NCBI RefSeq assembly: GCF_000517265.1
Contig: NZ_AYSJ01000002.1
Location: 117,507 to 179,987, forward strand
Direction of reading: 5' to 3'
Length of the DNA stretch: 62,481 bases
From: Photorhabdus khanii NC19
GTDB taxonomy: Bacteria > Pseudomonadota > Gammaproteobacteria > Enterobacterales > Enterobacteriaceae
Position numbers and translations under genes: made by a program. The notes under the pieces are model-generated. The model was not told the origin of the DNA. It was given only the letters and a program-made list of their open reading frames with translations, and ran no database searches. Positions 46,159-58,430 of the stretch are shown here, piece by piece (the stretch's first letter is position 1; each line of letters starts with the position of its first letter).

Positions 46159-46204
46159 AAGGGAGGAATTTGCGGTATTTTACGATCTTCCTCATTCCTC
46201 CCTT
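46159..46204. repeat. Inverted repeat between ygiC and hcp
   Basis: AAGGGAGGAAT (46159-46169) and ATTCCTCCCTT (46194-46204), a perfect 11-bp stem with a 24-base loop just after the ygiC stop. There is no T-run; it could stabilise the ygiC mRNA end. Confidence 0.6.
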
Positions 46205-46213
46205 GTCTGGATA

Positions 46214-47374
46214 TTAATCCAAAATAATGTGCGGATAGAAGCGGGATAAATCCTGGGTTATGAGTTCACGGTCTTCACGCAAACCAATACCACAAGGTTG
46301 ATCATTGACCAGCCAGCTACCAATCAGCGTATAACTGTCACCGAATTTTGGCAGTGTATGGAATTGCTGAACGATCATGCCTTCTTTACCGTAAGGACCA
46401 TCAGCACTGGCAATTTCCTTACCATTCTCAATGATACGGATATTCGCCCCTTCCCGTGAGAACAGCGGCTTAATAACATAGCTGTCCATTGCTGGATGGT
46501 TATCATCAGCAAAATAAGCGGGTAACAGGTTTGGATGATTCGGAAACATCTTCCATAACATTGGCAGTAATGCTTTGTTAGAGATAATGCTCTTCCAGGC
46601 AGGTTCTAACCAGCGAACGCCGGCATCTTCCAGTTTGGTGGCGAAAATCTCACGAAACATCATCTCCCAAGGATAGAGTTTGAACAGATTGCTGATCACC
46701 TGGTCTTGCAGATCAGTAAACTGGCCTTTCTCACCCAGACCGATCTCTTCGATAAACAAGAATTCAGTCGGGATACCGGCTTCCAGCGCGCAATCCTGTA
46801 AGTACTGAATGGTACCGCGATCTTCTTGCGTATCTTGACAGCAGGCCATGTGCAGTAAGCCAAAACCATGTTCATCACGCAACTGAGCAAAGCGTTCAAT
46901 CAACTGCTCTTGCATGCTGTTGAATTGATCGGCATGTGCTGGCAACAAACCGGTATTCATCTGATCTTCCAACCAGATCCATTGGAAAAAAGCAGATTCA
47001 TACAGTGAAGTTGGCGTATCGGCATTATTTTCCAACAATTTTGCCGGGCTTTTACCATCGTAAGCCAAATCCAACCGGGAATAGAGTGACGGTTGGCTGG
47101 TAATCCAGGAACTGCGGACAAAATCCCAGCAATGTTTTGGGATCTGGAATTTAGTCAACAGCTCTTCACTGTCGATGACTTTTTCTACCACTTGCAAACA
47201 CATCTGATGCAACTCGGCAGTGGTATTCTCGATTTCTTCAATTTGAGCAAGAGAAAACTGGTAATAAGCATCTTCACACCAGTATGGCTCGCCATGCATG
47301 GTGTGAAAATTAAAACCATATTCTGTCGCTTTCTCGCGCCAGTCCGGGCGCTCAGTAATAGCAATGCGTTTCAT
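46214..47374 (-). CDS. ygiC: Glutathionylspermidine synthase-family ATP-grasp protein YgiC
   Basis: An ATP-grasp ligase-like protein whose reaction is not firmly known. The 386-residue product begins [20 protein letters not shown]. It has the C-terminal ATP-binding half with [19 protein letters not shown] and [20 protein letters not shown], typical of GspS family members. It lacks the N-terminal amidase domain of E. coli Gss. It is in an operon with ygiB, stopping six bases after it begins. E. coli order tolC-ygiA/B-ygiC is mirrored here with tolC in the opposite position relative to transcription. Confidence 0.92.
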   Translation of the reverse strand: MKRIAITERPDWREKATEYGFNFHTMHGEPYWCEDAYYQFSLAQIEEIENTTAELHQMCLQVVEKVIDSEELLTKFQIPKHCWDFVRSSWITSQPSLYSRLDLAYDGKSPAKLLENNADTPTSLYESAFFQWIWLEDQMNTGLLPAHADQFNSMQEQLIERFAQLRDEHGFGLLHMACCQDTQEDRGTIQYLQDCALEAGIPTEFLFIEEIGLGEKGQFTDLQDQVISNLFKLYPWEMMFREIFATKLEDAGVRWLEPAWKSIISNKALLPMLWKMFPNHPNLLPAYFADDNHPAMDSYVIKPLFSREGANIRIIENGKEIASADGPYGKEGMIVQQFHTLPKFGDSYTLIGSWLVNDQPCGIGLREDRELITQDLSRFYPHIILD

Positions 47375-47380
47375 CCGTGA

Positions 47381-48094
47381 TTAGCCCCCCATTGAACGTG
47401 AAGTGGAGCCAGAAGAGGAACTGCGTTGCATGGTTGACTGTTTTGCAACAGAGTCACCGAAACCGCCACGGGTGACAGTTGTTGTCGTGGCGGGTTTTGG
47501 CGCCATAGCGGTTTTAGGAACCGTCATGGAACGGCCACCAGCAGTAGCAGGGCCATAGCTTTTGCCTGTCGCATCAACAAATTTACCGTTTGCCGGGCTG
47601 GTGGCAGATTTGGAGCTAAACAGCGGTTGTGATGGTGCTGCGCCGCCGCCCATCAGACGCCCCATCATAAAACCTGCCATCAGAGGCATCCAGAAGCTGC
47701 CACTTTGCTGCGGTTGGGCTTGTGCATTGCTATTCGCAGCTGTGCTGGAGCCATCCGATGCACTGCTGCCAAGGCCCGCCTGTGCCGGAGCCTGAGTACA
47801 TTGTGCTTCACCAAACTCAGCGATGCAGTCTTCTTTGGTCGCATATTTAGGCGCTGTTTTTTCCGCTTCTTTCAACGCGTTGTTGTAAGTCAGATTACAT
47901 TGTTCACTTTGTGATGGGTTTGCCTGAGAACAATCATCTGCGTTCATGTAAAGAGAGACGGTTTCATCACTCTGTTCACAGGCAGATAACATGAAAACCG
48001 CACTGACAGCGATTGCCACAGGCGCAAGGCGATAACTGCGCCAGGCTTTACGGAATGTGTCGTGATTAATATTTTTGGTCCGCTTTATTGTCAT
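47381..48094 (-). CDS. ygiB: DUF1190 lipoprotein-like protein YgiB
   Basis: Function unknown. The ATG at 48094 ([12 protein letters not shown]) aligns with the E. coli start; the frame is open to 48217. A hydrophobic segment, [20 protein letters not shown], could be a lipoprotein signal with cysteine. Then [18 protein letters not shown], the paired-cysteine region, [20 protein letters not shown], and a low-complexity tail ([20 protein letters not shown]...SRSMGG) follow, all as in E. coli. The protein has 237 residues. It is first in an operon with ygiC. Confidence 0.93.
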   Translation of the reverse strand: MTIKRTKNINHDTFRKAWRSYRLAPVAIAVSAVFMLSACEQSDETVSLYMNADDCSQANPSQSEQCNLTYNNALKEAEKTAPKYATKEDCIAEFGEAQCTQAPAQAGLGSSASDGSSTAANSNAQAQPQQSGSFWMPLMAGFMMGRLMGGGAAPSQPLFSSKSATSPANGKFVDATGKSYGPATAGGRSMTVPKTAMAPKPATTTTVTRGGFGDSVAKQSTMQRSSSSGSTSRSMGG

Positions 48095-48525
48095 AGTCGT
48101 ATACCCAGATTTTAAGTGTCTGTGATGCTTTAATGAAATAGCTCTAAGGATAGGGGAAAGATGAGCAAAATTAAAGCATAAACCTTCGAATTGATAGCCT
48201 AATTTTTTGTCTGACAAAGCGGTTGCTGGATATTGATTGTCTGGTATTCCGTTAAATCTGGTTTTAATGTGGTGAAATAGATATGTGAATTTTAAAAAAC
48301 AGTGCTGTAATTGACATTTTGTGGTATTAATCCTGCCCGTATAAGTTCTAGTAAATTAAGGATAATTAAACGGGTAACGTTATGAAGTAAATAAATCTAC
48401 TAATTATATTATCTGCTGTTATAGCGTCAGCAAATAATCTCGGTAATATAATCTTAAATTAGTCACTAATTGTTATTATATTATTGTTGTTGTATTTTCT
48501 ATTTTAATTAAGGAGCTTAAGTAGT

Positions 48526-48927
48526 ATGGATAAAAGTCAATATTCAAAAAAATGGCAAGCGCGTTTTACATTCTTTGAACAACATGGTGCTCCTAAGGCA
48601 TCTGAGTATAGCGCTGCTATAAAAGCGGAATCTTTTGGACGCCGTATCTTGTTGAACATGAATTTTATCGCCTTCTTTTTTGGTTTTATTTACTTCTTTG
48701 TTTTAGGTTTATGGCGTAAAAATCTGGCTTTATTCGGTATCGCTGTTGTAGTGGGTATACTATTAGGGATTATTGAAAGTATTCTGAATATTGAGATCTC
48801 TCCAGTTGTTAGCATGAGTATTAACTGTGCTTTCGCGGCAATATGGGGAATAACCGCTAACTATGCTTATTATCTAAAAGAAAAGGTGAATAGTCAGAGT
48901 TGGAACCCATTTGAAGGATTTTTCTGA
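48526..48927 (+). CDS. DUF2628-family membrane protein
   Basis: A 133-residue inner-membrane protein with three or so hydrophobic helices (FIAFFFGFIYFFVLGLW, LFGIAVVVGILLGIIESIL, SMSINCAFAAIWGITANYAY). The soluble start has KWQARFTFFEQHGAP, the typical DUF2628 opening where the bacterium anchors a short cytosolic segment. AAGGAGCTTAAG lies before the ATG. Its function is unknown. The 300-base upstream gap (48218-48525) is A+T-rich with no other gene seen. It is not in the E. coli neighbourhood of tolC, so this is a local addition. Confidence 0.75.
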   Translation: MDKSQYSKKWQARFTFFEQHGAPKASEYSAAIKAESFGRRILLNMNFIAFFFGFIYFFVLGLWRKNLALFGIAVVVGILLGIIESILNIEISPVVSMSINCAFAAIWGITANYAYYLKEKVNSQSWNPFEGFF

Positions 48928-48989
48928 TTTATATATTTTCTGCACTAAGGTAAATATCAGATTTTCTTACAGAGTAGATTGTTGTTGGC

Positions 48990-49024
48990 AGGCAATAAAA
49001 CAGCCCGCTTTATGGCGGGCCGTT
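48990..49024 (-). terminator. tolC terminator
   Basis: On the minus strand AACGGCCCGC, a CATAAA loop, GCGGGCTGTT, then TTATT, 25 bases after the stop. Confidence 0.85.
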
Positions 49025-49048
49025 AATTAGTGAAGGTGAAGGGCTGAA

Positions 49049-50440
49049 TTAATTACGGCCAGATGTTACTGGTGCGTCTGTTTCCCGAACAATACTGCTG
49101 GCTGATGTTGAGATCTGTTTATCCAGCGTATTATTCAGAGCTGCTAAATCGTTCTCATTAAGCGTGCCAAGTGCGTGCTGAATGTTCAGTTGATTAATCA
49201 GATAATCATAGCGAGCGTTGGACAGTTTTTGTTTGGCATCGTACAACGTTGTCGTCGCATTTAGCACATCAACAATGGTACGTGTACCGACCTGATAACC
49301 GGCTTCCATTGCATCCAGTGAGCTTTGCGCGGAAACAACAACCTGCTTGTAGGCGTTGATACTGCTGATGGAGGCAGATATGTTGTTAAAAGAGGAACGG
49401 ACAACCTGTACAACATTGCGATAGGTGCTTTCCAACTGTTCGCTGGCGCTGACAAAACCATATTGTGCCTGTTCAACGCGGGAACTGGTTGCCCCGCCGC
49501 TGTAAATTGGCATACTGAGTGTCAGACCAACACTGTTTTCGCCATTATAGGCATTGCCGGGTTTTCTGCCTGGCTCATAGCCGGAGCCATGAAACTGACT
49601 GTTTGAAACGCCGGTAGAGGCGCTTAGATCAATTTTTGGCATATGGCCGGTTTGTTCTGCTTTGATTTGCTCACGAGCCAGATCCTGACCTAAACGTGCA
49701 GATAACAGGCTTAAATTACGTTTCTCCGCCTCTTTCACCAGAATATCCACTGCTTCTGGTTTATGCGTTTTGAAACGGTCAATATTCAGCGAAGATAACT
49801 GAGGGTAATAAGTACCGGTTACCTGACGCAGAGCCTCTAATGCATTATCCAGATCATTGCGGCCGACTACTTCCTGAGCGAGCACGCTGTCGTAGTTAGC
49901 TCGGGCGTTCTGAACATCGGTAATGGCGACCAGACCGACATTAAAACGCTGAGTGATTTGATCCAACTGGCGGTAAACAGCTGCTTTCTGCGCTTCAATG
50001 TAAGAGAGTGAATCAATAGCGCGCAGTACTTTGAAATAAGCCGTTGCACTATCCAAAATCAGTTTTTGTTCACTGCTCTGGTAGGTAACGTCAGCAATAC
50101 CCGCCGTTTTTTCTTGTAAGTTCAACTGGCGCCATTTAGACATATCAAAAATGGTTTGAGTCAGCTTAAGCGTCGCGCTTAAGGCATTGTTTTCTGTGTC
50201 ACGTGTATCGCGGTAACCACTGTTGTAGGTATATCCCGTATTTAATCCCAACTGAGGTAATAATGGACTACGGGATTCATTAATTTTTTCAAAAGCCGCA
50301 TTACGCTTAGCCATTGATTTACGTAGTTCAGGATTACTTTCTTTTGCTTGCTTATAAACCTGCAAAAGATCTTCAGCCTGACTGACAGAGCTAAATCCCG
50401 CTAGGCTCATAGCGATAAAAAGGGAGAGCAGTTTCTTCAT
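49049..50440 (-). CDS. tolC: Outer membrane efflux channel TolC
   Basis: The trimeric channel-tunnel shared by RND pumps, MacAB, and type I secretion systems. The start is the ATG at 50440 with AAGGAA upstream, and MKKLLSLFIAMSLAGFSSVSQA is a cleavable signal peptide. The repeat structure is visible: LQVYKQAKESNPELRKSMAK and the duplicated QRFNVGLVAITDVQNARANY / AGYQVGTRTIVDVLNATTTL, helical hairpins that build the alpha-barrel. At 463 residues it is somewhat shorter than E. coli at the variable C-terminus. It is divergent from nudF, as in E. coli. Confidence 0.97.
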   Translation of the reverse strand: MKKLLSLFIAMSLAGFSSVSQAEDLLQVYKQAKESNPELRKSMAKRNAAFEKINESRSPLLPQLGLNTGYTYNSGYRDTRDTENNALSATLKLTQTIFDMSKWRQLNLQEKTAGIADVTYQSSEQKLILDSATAYFKVLRAIDSLSYIEAQKAAVYRQLDQITQRFNVGLVAITDVQNARANYDSVLAQEVVGRNDLDNALEALRQVTGTYYPQLSSLNIDRFKTHKPEAVDILVKEAEKRNLSLLSARLGQDLAREQIKAEQTGHMPKIDLSASTGVSNSQFHGSGYEPGRKPGNAYNGENSVGLTLSMPIYSGGATSSRVEQAQYGFVSASEQLESTYRNVVQVVRSSFNNISASISSINAYKQVVVSAQSSLDAMEAGYQVGTRTIVDVLNATTTLYDAKQKLSNARYDYLINQLNIQHALGTLNENDLAALNNTLDKQISTSASSIVRETDAPVTSGRN

Positions 50441-50657
50441 TTGCATTCCTTGTTGTGCAGCTATTTTGCTTGTTGCCTTGATGAAAAATGAAATATCACT
50501 GATTCTAGCAGAGTATGCTATCAGTCGAAGGTAGCCGTTTGTGCCATATTGCCTTAATTTAGCTTAACTTTACACCACCAAAAGGTGAATTTTTTAACTC
50601 TGCTTGATTAATATCATTTAGTGGCTAGCAAATAAGGAAGTATATCAGGAGAATTTT

Positions 50658-51299
50658 ATGAATAAAAAGCTGTCAATGCCAGTCATGCTGAATAAACAAG
50701 ATGTGGAAATTATCGCGAAAAAGAGTTTGTACAAAGGATTCTTCAAATTGACAAATTACCACTTCCGTCATCGTCTGTTTGCTGGTGGTTGGAGCGAAGA
50801 GGTCAGTCGCGAAGTTTTTGAACGGGGACATGCGGGGGCTCTGTTGCCTTATGATCCACGCCGCGATGAAGTTGTGTTGATCGAACAGATACGAATTCCG
50901 GCGATAGAAACTAAAGCAACGCCGTGGTTGCTGGAAATTATTGCCGGTATGATTGAAGAGAGTGAAGATGTAGAGCGTGTGGTGCGCCGTGAAGCGATGG
51001 AAGAGGCGGGAATTGAAGTTAAACGTTGTAAACCGGTGTTAAGTTACCTCTCCAGCCCTGGAGGAACAACTGAACGTATTTCTGTGATGGTGGGGGAAGT
51101 TGATGCCACTAAAGCTGCCGGTATTCATGGATTGTCGGGTGAACATGAAGATATTCGGGTGCATGTGGTCAGCCGTGAGCAGGCTTATCAATGGATGGAA
51201 GAGGGAATTATTGATAATGCCGCTTCAGTGATTGCGATACAATGGTTAGCATTGCACCATGAAAAGTTAAAAAAAGCGTGGAATTCAGATAATTCCTGA
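50658..51299 (+). CDS. nudF: ADP-ribose pyrophosphatase NudF
   Basis: Hydrolyses ADP-ribose and other ADP-sugars to AMP. The Nudix box GMIEESEDVERVVRREAMEE and AGIE is at residues about 97-121, framed by TPWLLEIIAGMIEESEDVE and SYLSSPGGTTERISVMVGEV. The protein has 213 residues and is normal. AGGAGAATTTT precedes the ATG. It starts the run nudF-cpdA-yqiA-parE. The yqiB gene that separates nudF and cpdA in E. coli is absent: only 99 bases lie between them. Confidence 0.95.
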   Translation: MNKKLSMPVMLNKQDVEIIAKKSLYKGFFKLTNYHFRHRLFAGGWSEEVSREVFERGHAGALLPYDPRRDEVVLIEQIRIPAIETKATPWLLEIIAGMIEESEDVERVVRREAMEEAGIEVKRCKPVLSYLSSPGGTTERISVMVGEVDATKAAGIHGLSGEHEDIRVHVVSREQAYQWMEEGIIDNAASVIAIQWLALHHEKLKKAWNSDNS

Positions 51300-51398
51300 T
51301 TTTTAACCGAGAAAAGGGAAGTGTGTGCCAGTCAGCAGATCTCTTGCGTTAAAACGGGTTATGATGCTCGCCAATGATTTATAGGACAAGGAAACCAT

Positions 51399-52238
51399 TT
51401 GGAAAGCCAGTTTAAACTGCCTGTGGTAGAAGGAACCACAGCCAAAATATTGCAAATAACAGATACGCATCTTTTTGCCGGCAAAGAAGAGACTTTGTTG
51501 GGTATTAATACTTATCGCAGTTACCACGCGGTGCTGGATGCCATCCTCAAACAAAATGCTGATATTGATTTAATCGTTGCGACAGGTGATTTGGCACAGG
51601 ATCAGTCGCTGGAAGCCTATCGGCATTTTGCCGATGGTATTGCCCGTTTGTCGGCACCTTGTGTCTGGTTGCCCGGTAATCATGATTACCAGCCTGCTAT
51701 GGTGGATGCTCTGGCGGCCGCGGGTGTTTCTCCGTCGAAACAGATTTTGGTCGGTGAGCATTGGCAACTCCTGATGCTTGATAGTCAGGTAGCAGGTGTT
51801 CCGCACGGAGAGCTGTCGGAATATCAGCTTGAATGGATGAAAAAGTGCCTGGATATATATCCTGAGCGTTACACGGTGATCTTGCTTCATCATCATCCAT
51901 TACCATCGGGTTGCATCTGGCTGGATCAGCATAGCTTGCGTAATTCACATATCTTGGCTGAGTACCTGCAAGGTTATTTTCGGGTTAAGGCGATGCTTTG
52001 CGGGCATATCCATCAGGAGGTGGATATGGACTGGAATGGCATTCGTATGATGGCGACACCATCAACAAGCGTGCAATTCAAGCCACACTGCACTAATTTT
52101 ACGCTTGATACGGTTGCGCCGGGATGGCGTTATCTCGCATTATCTATTTCTGACCGTGGCGAATTTGGTTTGACAACTCAGGTCCATAGACTGGAGAGCA
52201 ATGAATTCTGCCCTGATTTAGATTCGGATGGATACTAG
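51399..52238 (+). CDS. cpdA: 3',5'-cyclic-AMP phosphodiesterase CpdA
   Basis: Breaks down cAMP, lowering CRP activity. It is a class III metallophosphoesterase with DTH (ITDTHLF), GDLAQD, GNHD (LPGNHDYQPA), HHHPLPSG and GHIH (CGHIHQEVD) metal motifs. The TTG start at 51399 gives MESQFKLPVVEG, aligning with E. coli; AAGGAAACC is the ribosome binding site. The length of 279 residues is normal. The product and the CRP-like site in this window are not linked by position. Confidence 0.95.
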   Translation: MESQFKLPVVEGTTAKILQITDTHLFAGKEETLLGINTYRSYHAVLDAILKQNADIDLIVATGDLAQDQSLEAYRHFADGIARLSAPCVWLPGNHDYQPAMVDALAAAGVSPSKQILVGEHWQLLMLDSQVAGVPHGELSEYQLEWMKKCLDIYPERYTVILLHHHPLPSGCIWLDQHSLRNSHILAEYLQGYFRVKAMLCGHIHQEVDMDWNGIRMMATPSTSVQFKPHCTNFTLDTVAPGWRYLALSISDRGEFGLTTQVHRLESNEFCPDLDSDGY

Positions 52239-52369
52239 GTTGTGTTTGTCTCCTTGTGCCGCTGTGTTACTCTCTGCTTATTGGGCCTGCCAAGCCTCAC
52301 CATTTGTGGCTTATCGCATAGGAACATAGCGGCCAGTGGTATTTACGCACAATTGAGGGACACAGCCTG

Positions 52370-52978
52370 ATGCCAACATTACTCTATCTGCATGGTTTTA
52401 ACAGTTCCCCGCAATCTGCAAAAGCGAATGCCCTGAAAAAGTGGCTGCATCAGCATCATCCTGACATTGACATGTTGGTGCCTCAGTTACCGCCGTATCC
52501 TGAAGAAGCGGCTGAACTGCTGGAAAATCTGGTGGTGGAACGTGCCGGGGATAATTTGGGGATTGTTGGCTCTTCTCTCGGCGGTTATCTGGCGATATGG
52601 CTTTCACAATGTTTCAGTTTACCCGCAGTTGTTGTCAATCCGGCTGTTCGCCCGTTTGAGTTACTGCGGGATTATCTTGGGGAAAATATTAACCCCTATA
52701 CCAATCAACGGTATACTTTTGAACAGCGCCATATCCATGATCTCAAAATCATGCATATTGAACCGCTAGAGTCACCGGATCTTATCTGGTTATTGCAGCA
52801 AACTGGGGACGAGGTGCTGGATTATCGTCAGGCCGTTGCCTATCTTGTATTATGTAAGCAAACTATTGAATCTGGTGGTAGTCACACTTTTATCGGGTTT
52901 GAGCACTATTTCCCACAAATCATCAACTTTCTTGGGTTTTCCAGTGATGGCGAGAAAAAACTTGCCAAAAATGTTTGA
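52370..52978 (+). CDS. yqiA: Esterase YqiA
   Basis: A small alpha/beta-hydrolase with activity on palmitoyl-CoA and p-nitrophenyl esters in E. coli. It has the start [20 protein letters not shown], the nucleophile elbow GSSLGGYLA, and the conserved [20 protein letters not shown]. The catalytic His is in [13 protein letters not shown]. Its 202 residues fit. It lies between cpdA and parE, as in E. coli. Confidence 0.95.
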   Translation: MPTLLYLHGFNSSPQSAKANALKKWLHQHHPDIDMLVPQLPPYPEEAAELLENLVVERAGDNLGIVGSSLGGYLAIWLSQCFSLPAVVVNPAVRPFELLRDYLGENINPYTNQRYTFEQRHIHDLKIMHIEPLESPDLIWLLQQTGDEVLDYRQAVAYLVLCKQTIESGGSHTFIGFEHYFPQIINFLGFSSDGEKKLAKNV

Positions 52979-53023
52979 ACGACTGGTATTATCAACAGTA
53001 TACAAAACTGATTAGCCCTTTAA

Positions 53024-54946
<1,923 letters not shown>

Positions 54947-54989
54947 CGCCCACAGGGATAGTCAAAGAAGATTCTGAGGAAATTAACGA

Positions 54990-57251
54990 ATGAGTGAGAT
55001 AACTCACGATGGTGTGGAGCGTTTGCCGCTCCACTCGTTTACTGAAAACGCCTATTTGAACTACTCCATGTACGTCATCATGGACAGGGCGCTGCCTTTT
55101 ATCGGTGATGGTTTGAAACCGGTTCAGCGCCGTATTGTTTATGCCATGTCAGAACTTGGGCTGAACAATACCGCTAAATTTAAGAAATCCGCCCGTACTG
55201 TAGGTGATGTATTGGGTAAATACCATCCACATGGTGATGGTGCCTGTTATGAAGCGATGGTGCTGATGGCGCAGCCATTCTCTTACCGTTATCCACTGGT
55301 GGATGGACAAGGGAACTGGGGCGCGCCGGATGATCCTAAATCTTTCGCCGCGATGCGTTATACCGAATCCCGTTTGTCCAAATATGCAGAGTTGCTGCTG
55401 ACGGAATTAGGGCACGGCACTGTTGACTGGGTACCGAACTTTGACGGCACATTGCAGGAACCGAAAATGCTGCCGGCGCGTTTACCCAATATTCTCCTGA
55501 ATGGTACCACCGGTATTGCGGTAGGGATGGCGACAGATATCCCGCCTCATAACGCGCGTGAAGTGGTTAATGCACTGATAACGCTGCTGGATAAGCCACA
55601 AAGCTCCCTTGATGAGCTGATGGTACATGTTAAAGGTCCTGATTATCCGACCGAAGCGGAGATCATCACGTCGCATGAAGATATCCGTAAAATTTATAAA
55701 AGTGGCCGCGGTTCGGTACGAATGCGTGCAGTTTGGTCAAAAGAAGATGGCAATGTGGTGATCACTGCGCTGCCACATCAGGTTTCTGGTGCCAAAGTAC
55801 TGGAACAGATCGCCAACCAGATGCGGGCTAAAAAATTGCCGATGGTTGATGATTTACGTGATGAATCTGATCATGAAAATCCAACCCGTCTGGTGATTGT
55901 TCCCCGGACAAACCGGGTGGATGTGGAGCAGGTAATGAACCACCTGTTTGCGACAACCGATCTGGAAAAGAGTTATCGCGTCAACCTGAATATGATCGGA
56001 TTGGATAACCGCCCGACCGTAAAAGGTTTGGTTGAGATCCTTTCCGAATGGCTGGTATTTCGCCGGGAAACGGTACGTAAGCGTTTGAACCATCGTCTGG
56101 AAAAAGTCCTTAAACGCCTGCATGTGCTGGAAGGTCTATTGATCGCGTTTCTCAATATTGATGAGGTCATCCACATTATTCGTAGTGAGGATGAGCCAAA
56201 ACCGGTGTTAATGGAACGTTTTGGTTTAAGTGAGACTCAGACGGAAGCCATTCTGGAACTGAAATTACGTCACTTAGCTAAATTGGAAGAGGTGAAAATC
56301 CGTGGCGAACAGGATGAATTGGCAAAAGAGCGTGATAAGTTACAGGCAATTTTAGGTTCTGAGCGTAAGCTGAACACGTTATTAAAGAAAGAGATTATTG
56401 CTGATGCGGCGACTTATGGCGATGAACGTCGTTCTCCAATGAGAGAGCGTGATGAAGCCAAAGCCATGAGCGAGCACGACATCACACCTTGTGAGCCAGT
56501 GACCATCGTACTGTCAGAGATGGGTTGGGTGCGCAGTGCGAAAGGTCATGAGATCGATCCGGCCGGGCTGAATTACAAAGCGGGCGACAGTTTCCGTGGC
56601 GCGGCTCGTGGTAAGAGCAATCAGCCGGTGGTTTTTATTGATACAACGGGCCGTAGCTACTCGCTTGATCCGCGGGATATGCCTTCTGCCAGAGGTCAAG
56701 GGGAGCCACTGACGGGGAAATTGACCCTGCCCGCGGGTGCGACGGTAGAACATGTACTGATGGCACCTGATGAACAGAAATTTTTGATGGCATCTGATGC
56801 CGGTTACGGTTTTATCTGTACTTTTAGTGATCTGGTAGCCAAAAACCGGGCGGGTAAGGCACTGATTACATTGCCGGAAAAGGCTGGCGTCATGACGCCG
56901 CTGGAAATAAATAACGCGCAGGATGATATGCTGCTGGCAATCACCAGTGCAGGCCGGATGTTAATGTTTCCGGTTGCGGATTTACCTCAGCTTTCCAAAG
57001 GGAAAGGAAATAAGATCATCTCTGTTCAGTCAGCGTCAGAAAATGATCTATTGAGTTGGTTATTGATACTACCGCCACAATCGTCAATTACACTTTACTT
57101 TGGTAAACGTAAACTGACTCTGCGTCCTGAGGATTTACAGAAATTCCGTGCAGAGCGTGGGCGTAAAGGAACATCTCTACCTCGTGGGTTACAACGTATT
57201 GAGCGGGTTCAGGTTGATACACCTCTCTCTGCGATCGGTGTAACTAAATAG
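54990..57251 (+). CDS. parC: DNA topoisomerase IV subunit A, ParC
   Basis: The breaking-rejoining subunit. The active-site tyrosine is in [12 protein letters not shown], the winged-helix motif [20 protein letters not shown], and the C-terminal beta-pinwheel runs from about residue 500 ([20 protein letters not shown]). It has 753 residues, like E. coli. The residue equivalent to E. coli Ser80, the main quinolone-resistance position, is Gly84 here (HPHGDG, codon GGT), whereas E. coli has HPHGDS. Whether that alters drug sensitivity is not shown by the sequence. plsC follows within 56 bases. Confidence 0.97.
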   Translation: MSEITHDGVERLPLHSFTENAYLNYSMYVIMDRALPFIGDGLKPVQRRIVYAMSELGLNNTAKFKKSARTVGDVLGKYHPHGDGACYEAMVLMAQPFSYRYPLVDGQGNWGAPDDPKSFAAMRYTESRLSKYAELLLTELGHGTVDWVPNFDGTLQEPKMLPARLPNILLNGTTGIAVGMATDIPPHNAREVVNALITLLDKPQSSLDELMVHVKGPDYPTEAEIITSHEDIRKIYKSGRGSVRMRAVWSKEDGNVVITALPHQVSGAKVLEQIANQMRAKKLPMVDDLRDESDHENPTRLVIVPRTNRVDVEQVMNHLFATTDLEKSYRVNLNMIGLDNRPTVKGLVEILSEWLVFRRETVRKRLNHRLEKVLKRLHVLEGLLIAFLNIDEVIHIIRSEDEPKPVLMERFGLSETQTEAILELKLRHLAKLEEVKIRGEQDELAKERDKLQAILGSERKLNTLLKKEIIADAATYGDERRSPMRERDEAKAMSEHDITPCEPVTIVLSEMGWVRSAKGHEIDPAGLNYKAGDSFRGAARGKSNQPVVFIDTTGRSYSLDPRDMPSARGQGEPLTGKLTLPAGATVEHVLMAPDEQKFLMASDAGYGFICTFSDLVAKNRAGKALITLPEKAGVMTPLEINNAQDDMLLAITSAGRMLMFPVADLPQLSKGKGNKIISVQSASENDLLSWLLILPPQSSITLYFGKRKLTLRPEDLQKFRAERGRKGTSLPRGLQRIERVQVDTPLSAIGVTK

Positions 57252-57306
57252 TGGAATTAAATGAAACTAACGGGCTTGAGTGAGGCCCGTTAAACAAGAG
57301 GCAGCT

Positions 57307-58050
57307 ATGTTAGCTATTATTCGTGGCATTATTGTTATCCTGTTTTCGATTGTGGTGTGTGTACTCGGTGGTATTTACTGTTTATTCAGACCCCGTCATC
57401 CGGACCATGTCATGGTATTTGGTAATATGTTTGGTCGGTTGTCGAAAATATTTGGCATTAAAATAATTGAGCGTATTCCTGCTGACGCCAAAAATTATGG
57501 TCCGAGTATCTATATAGGCAACCATCAGAACAACTATGACATGATAACCATGTCCAATGCGGTTCAGCCGGGTACGGTGACGGTAGGTAAAAAAAGTCTG
57601 GTGCTGATCCCGTTTTTTGGTCAGCTTTATTGGCTGACAGGTAATATTCTGATTGATCGAAATAACCGTGCTAAAGCACACGGCACTATTACCCAGGTTG
57701 TCGAGCAGATTCAAGAACGCGATATTTCTGTCTGGATGTTTCCGGAAGGGACGCGCAGCCGTGGCCGTGGCTTGCTGCCGTTTAAAACCGGTGCTTTCCA
57801 TGCCGCTATCTCTGCGGGAGTGCCGATTGTCCCGGTTTGTGTCTCTTCCATCACGAATGGCAATATTAAGTTGAATCGCTGGGATAATGGCACCGTTATT
57901 GTGGAAATGTTGCCGCCCATTGATACTTCCGGATATACCAAAGAGCAGGTGCGTGAATTGGCAGAATATTGTCATCAGATAATGAAAGACAAAATAGACG
58001 CGCTGGATGAGGAATTAGCTGCAATGAAGGAGCAGGGTAAGTACTCATAA
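57307..58050 (+). CDS. plsC: 1-acylglycerol-3-phosphate O-acyltransferase PlsC
   Basis: Adds the second acyl chain to make phosphatidic acid at the inner membrane. Catalytic motif I is NHQNNYDM, with the later FPEGTRSRGRGLLPFKTGAF and VPIVPVCVSS. An N-terminal membrane segment LAIIRGIIVILFSIVVCVLG precedes it. The ATG at 57307 (AGAGGCAGCT upstream) matches E. coli; the earlier start at 57280 would add nine residues. It has 247 residues. It is downstream of parC, as in E. coli. Confidence 0.96.
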   Translation: MLAIIRGIIVILFSIVVCVLGGIYCLFRPRHPDHVMVFGNMFGRLSKIFGIKIIERIPADAKNYGPSIYIGNHQNNYDMITMSNAVQPGTVTVGKKSLVLIPFFGQLYWLTGNILIDRNNRAKAHGTITQVVEQIQERDISVWMFPEGTRSRGRGLLPFKTGAFHAAISAGVPIVPVCVSSITNGNIKLNRWDNGTVIVEMLPPIDTSGYTKEQVRELAEYCHQIMKDKIDALDEELAAMKEQGKYS

Positions 58051-58117
58051 TAGGTTATTTTTGTTTGCCGTCTTTTTTGTAATTAAGGGTGGGCTTGACA
58101 AAAGCGAACATACTTTA

Positions 58118-58150
58118 ATCCTCACATATCTGCTGTATGTGAGGATTTTT
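58118..58150 (+). terminator. plsC terminator
   Basis: ATCCTCACATA (58118-58128) pairs with TATGTGAGGAT (58136-58146), followed by Ts; a strong intrinsic terminator. The rest of the gap to ftsP (58151-58430) has no gene. Confidence 0.9.
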
Positions 58151-58430
58151 GCCTGTTGTCCGTGTCCACAATGTATTGATAGAAATGATATGTACTGATC
58201 GCTTACAGAGATAGATTCGTGTAATGCATTCAGATAGTTTAATTCTCTGCCTATTCGCGTTATGATGAGCGCTTGATAAATAATATTCTTGTTAAATGCA
58301 ATCAAAAGGATAATAAACTTTAATAACTTCAATAATGAGTTATTAGCTTCCAGATGAATGATTGCAATATTTCAGGTATTTCTGAGGCACATAATACCCG
58401 GAATTTAATTGGGCTTGTTGCGGAGAAAAT

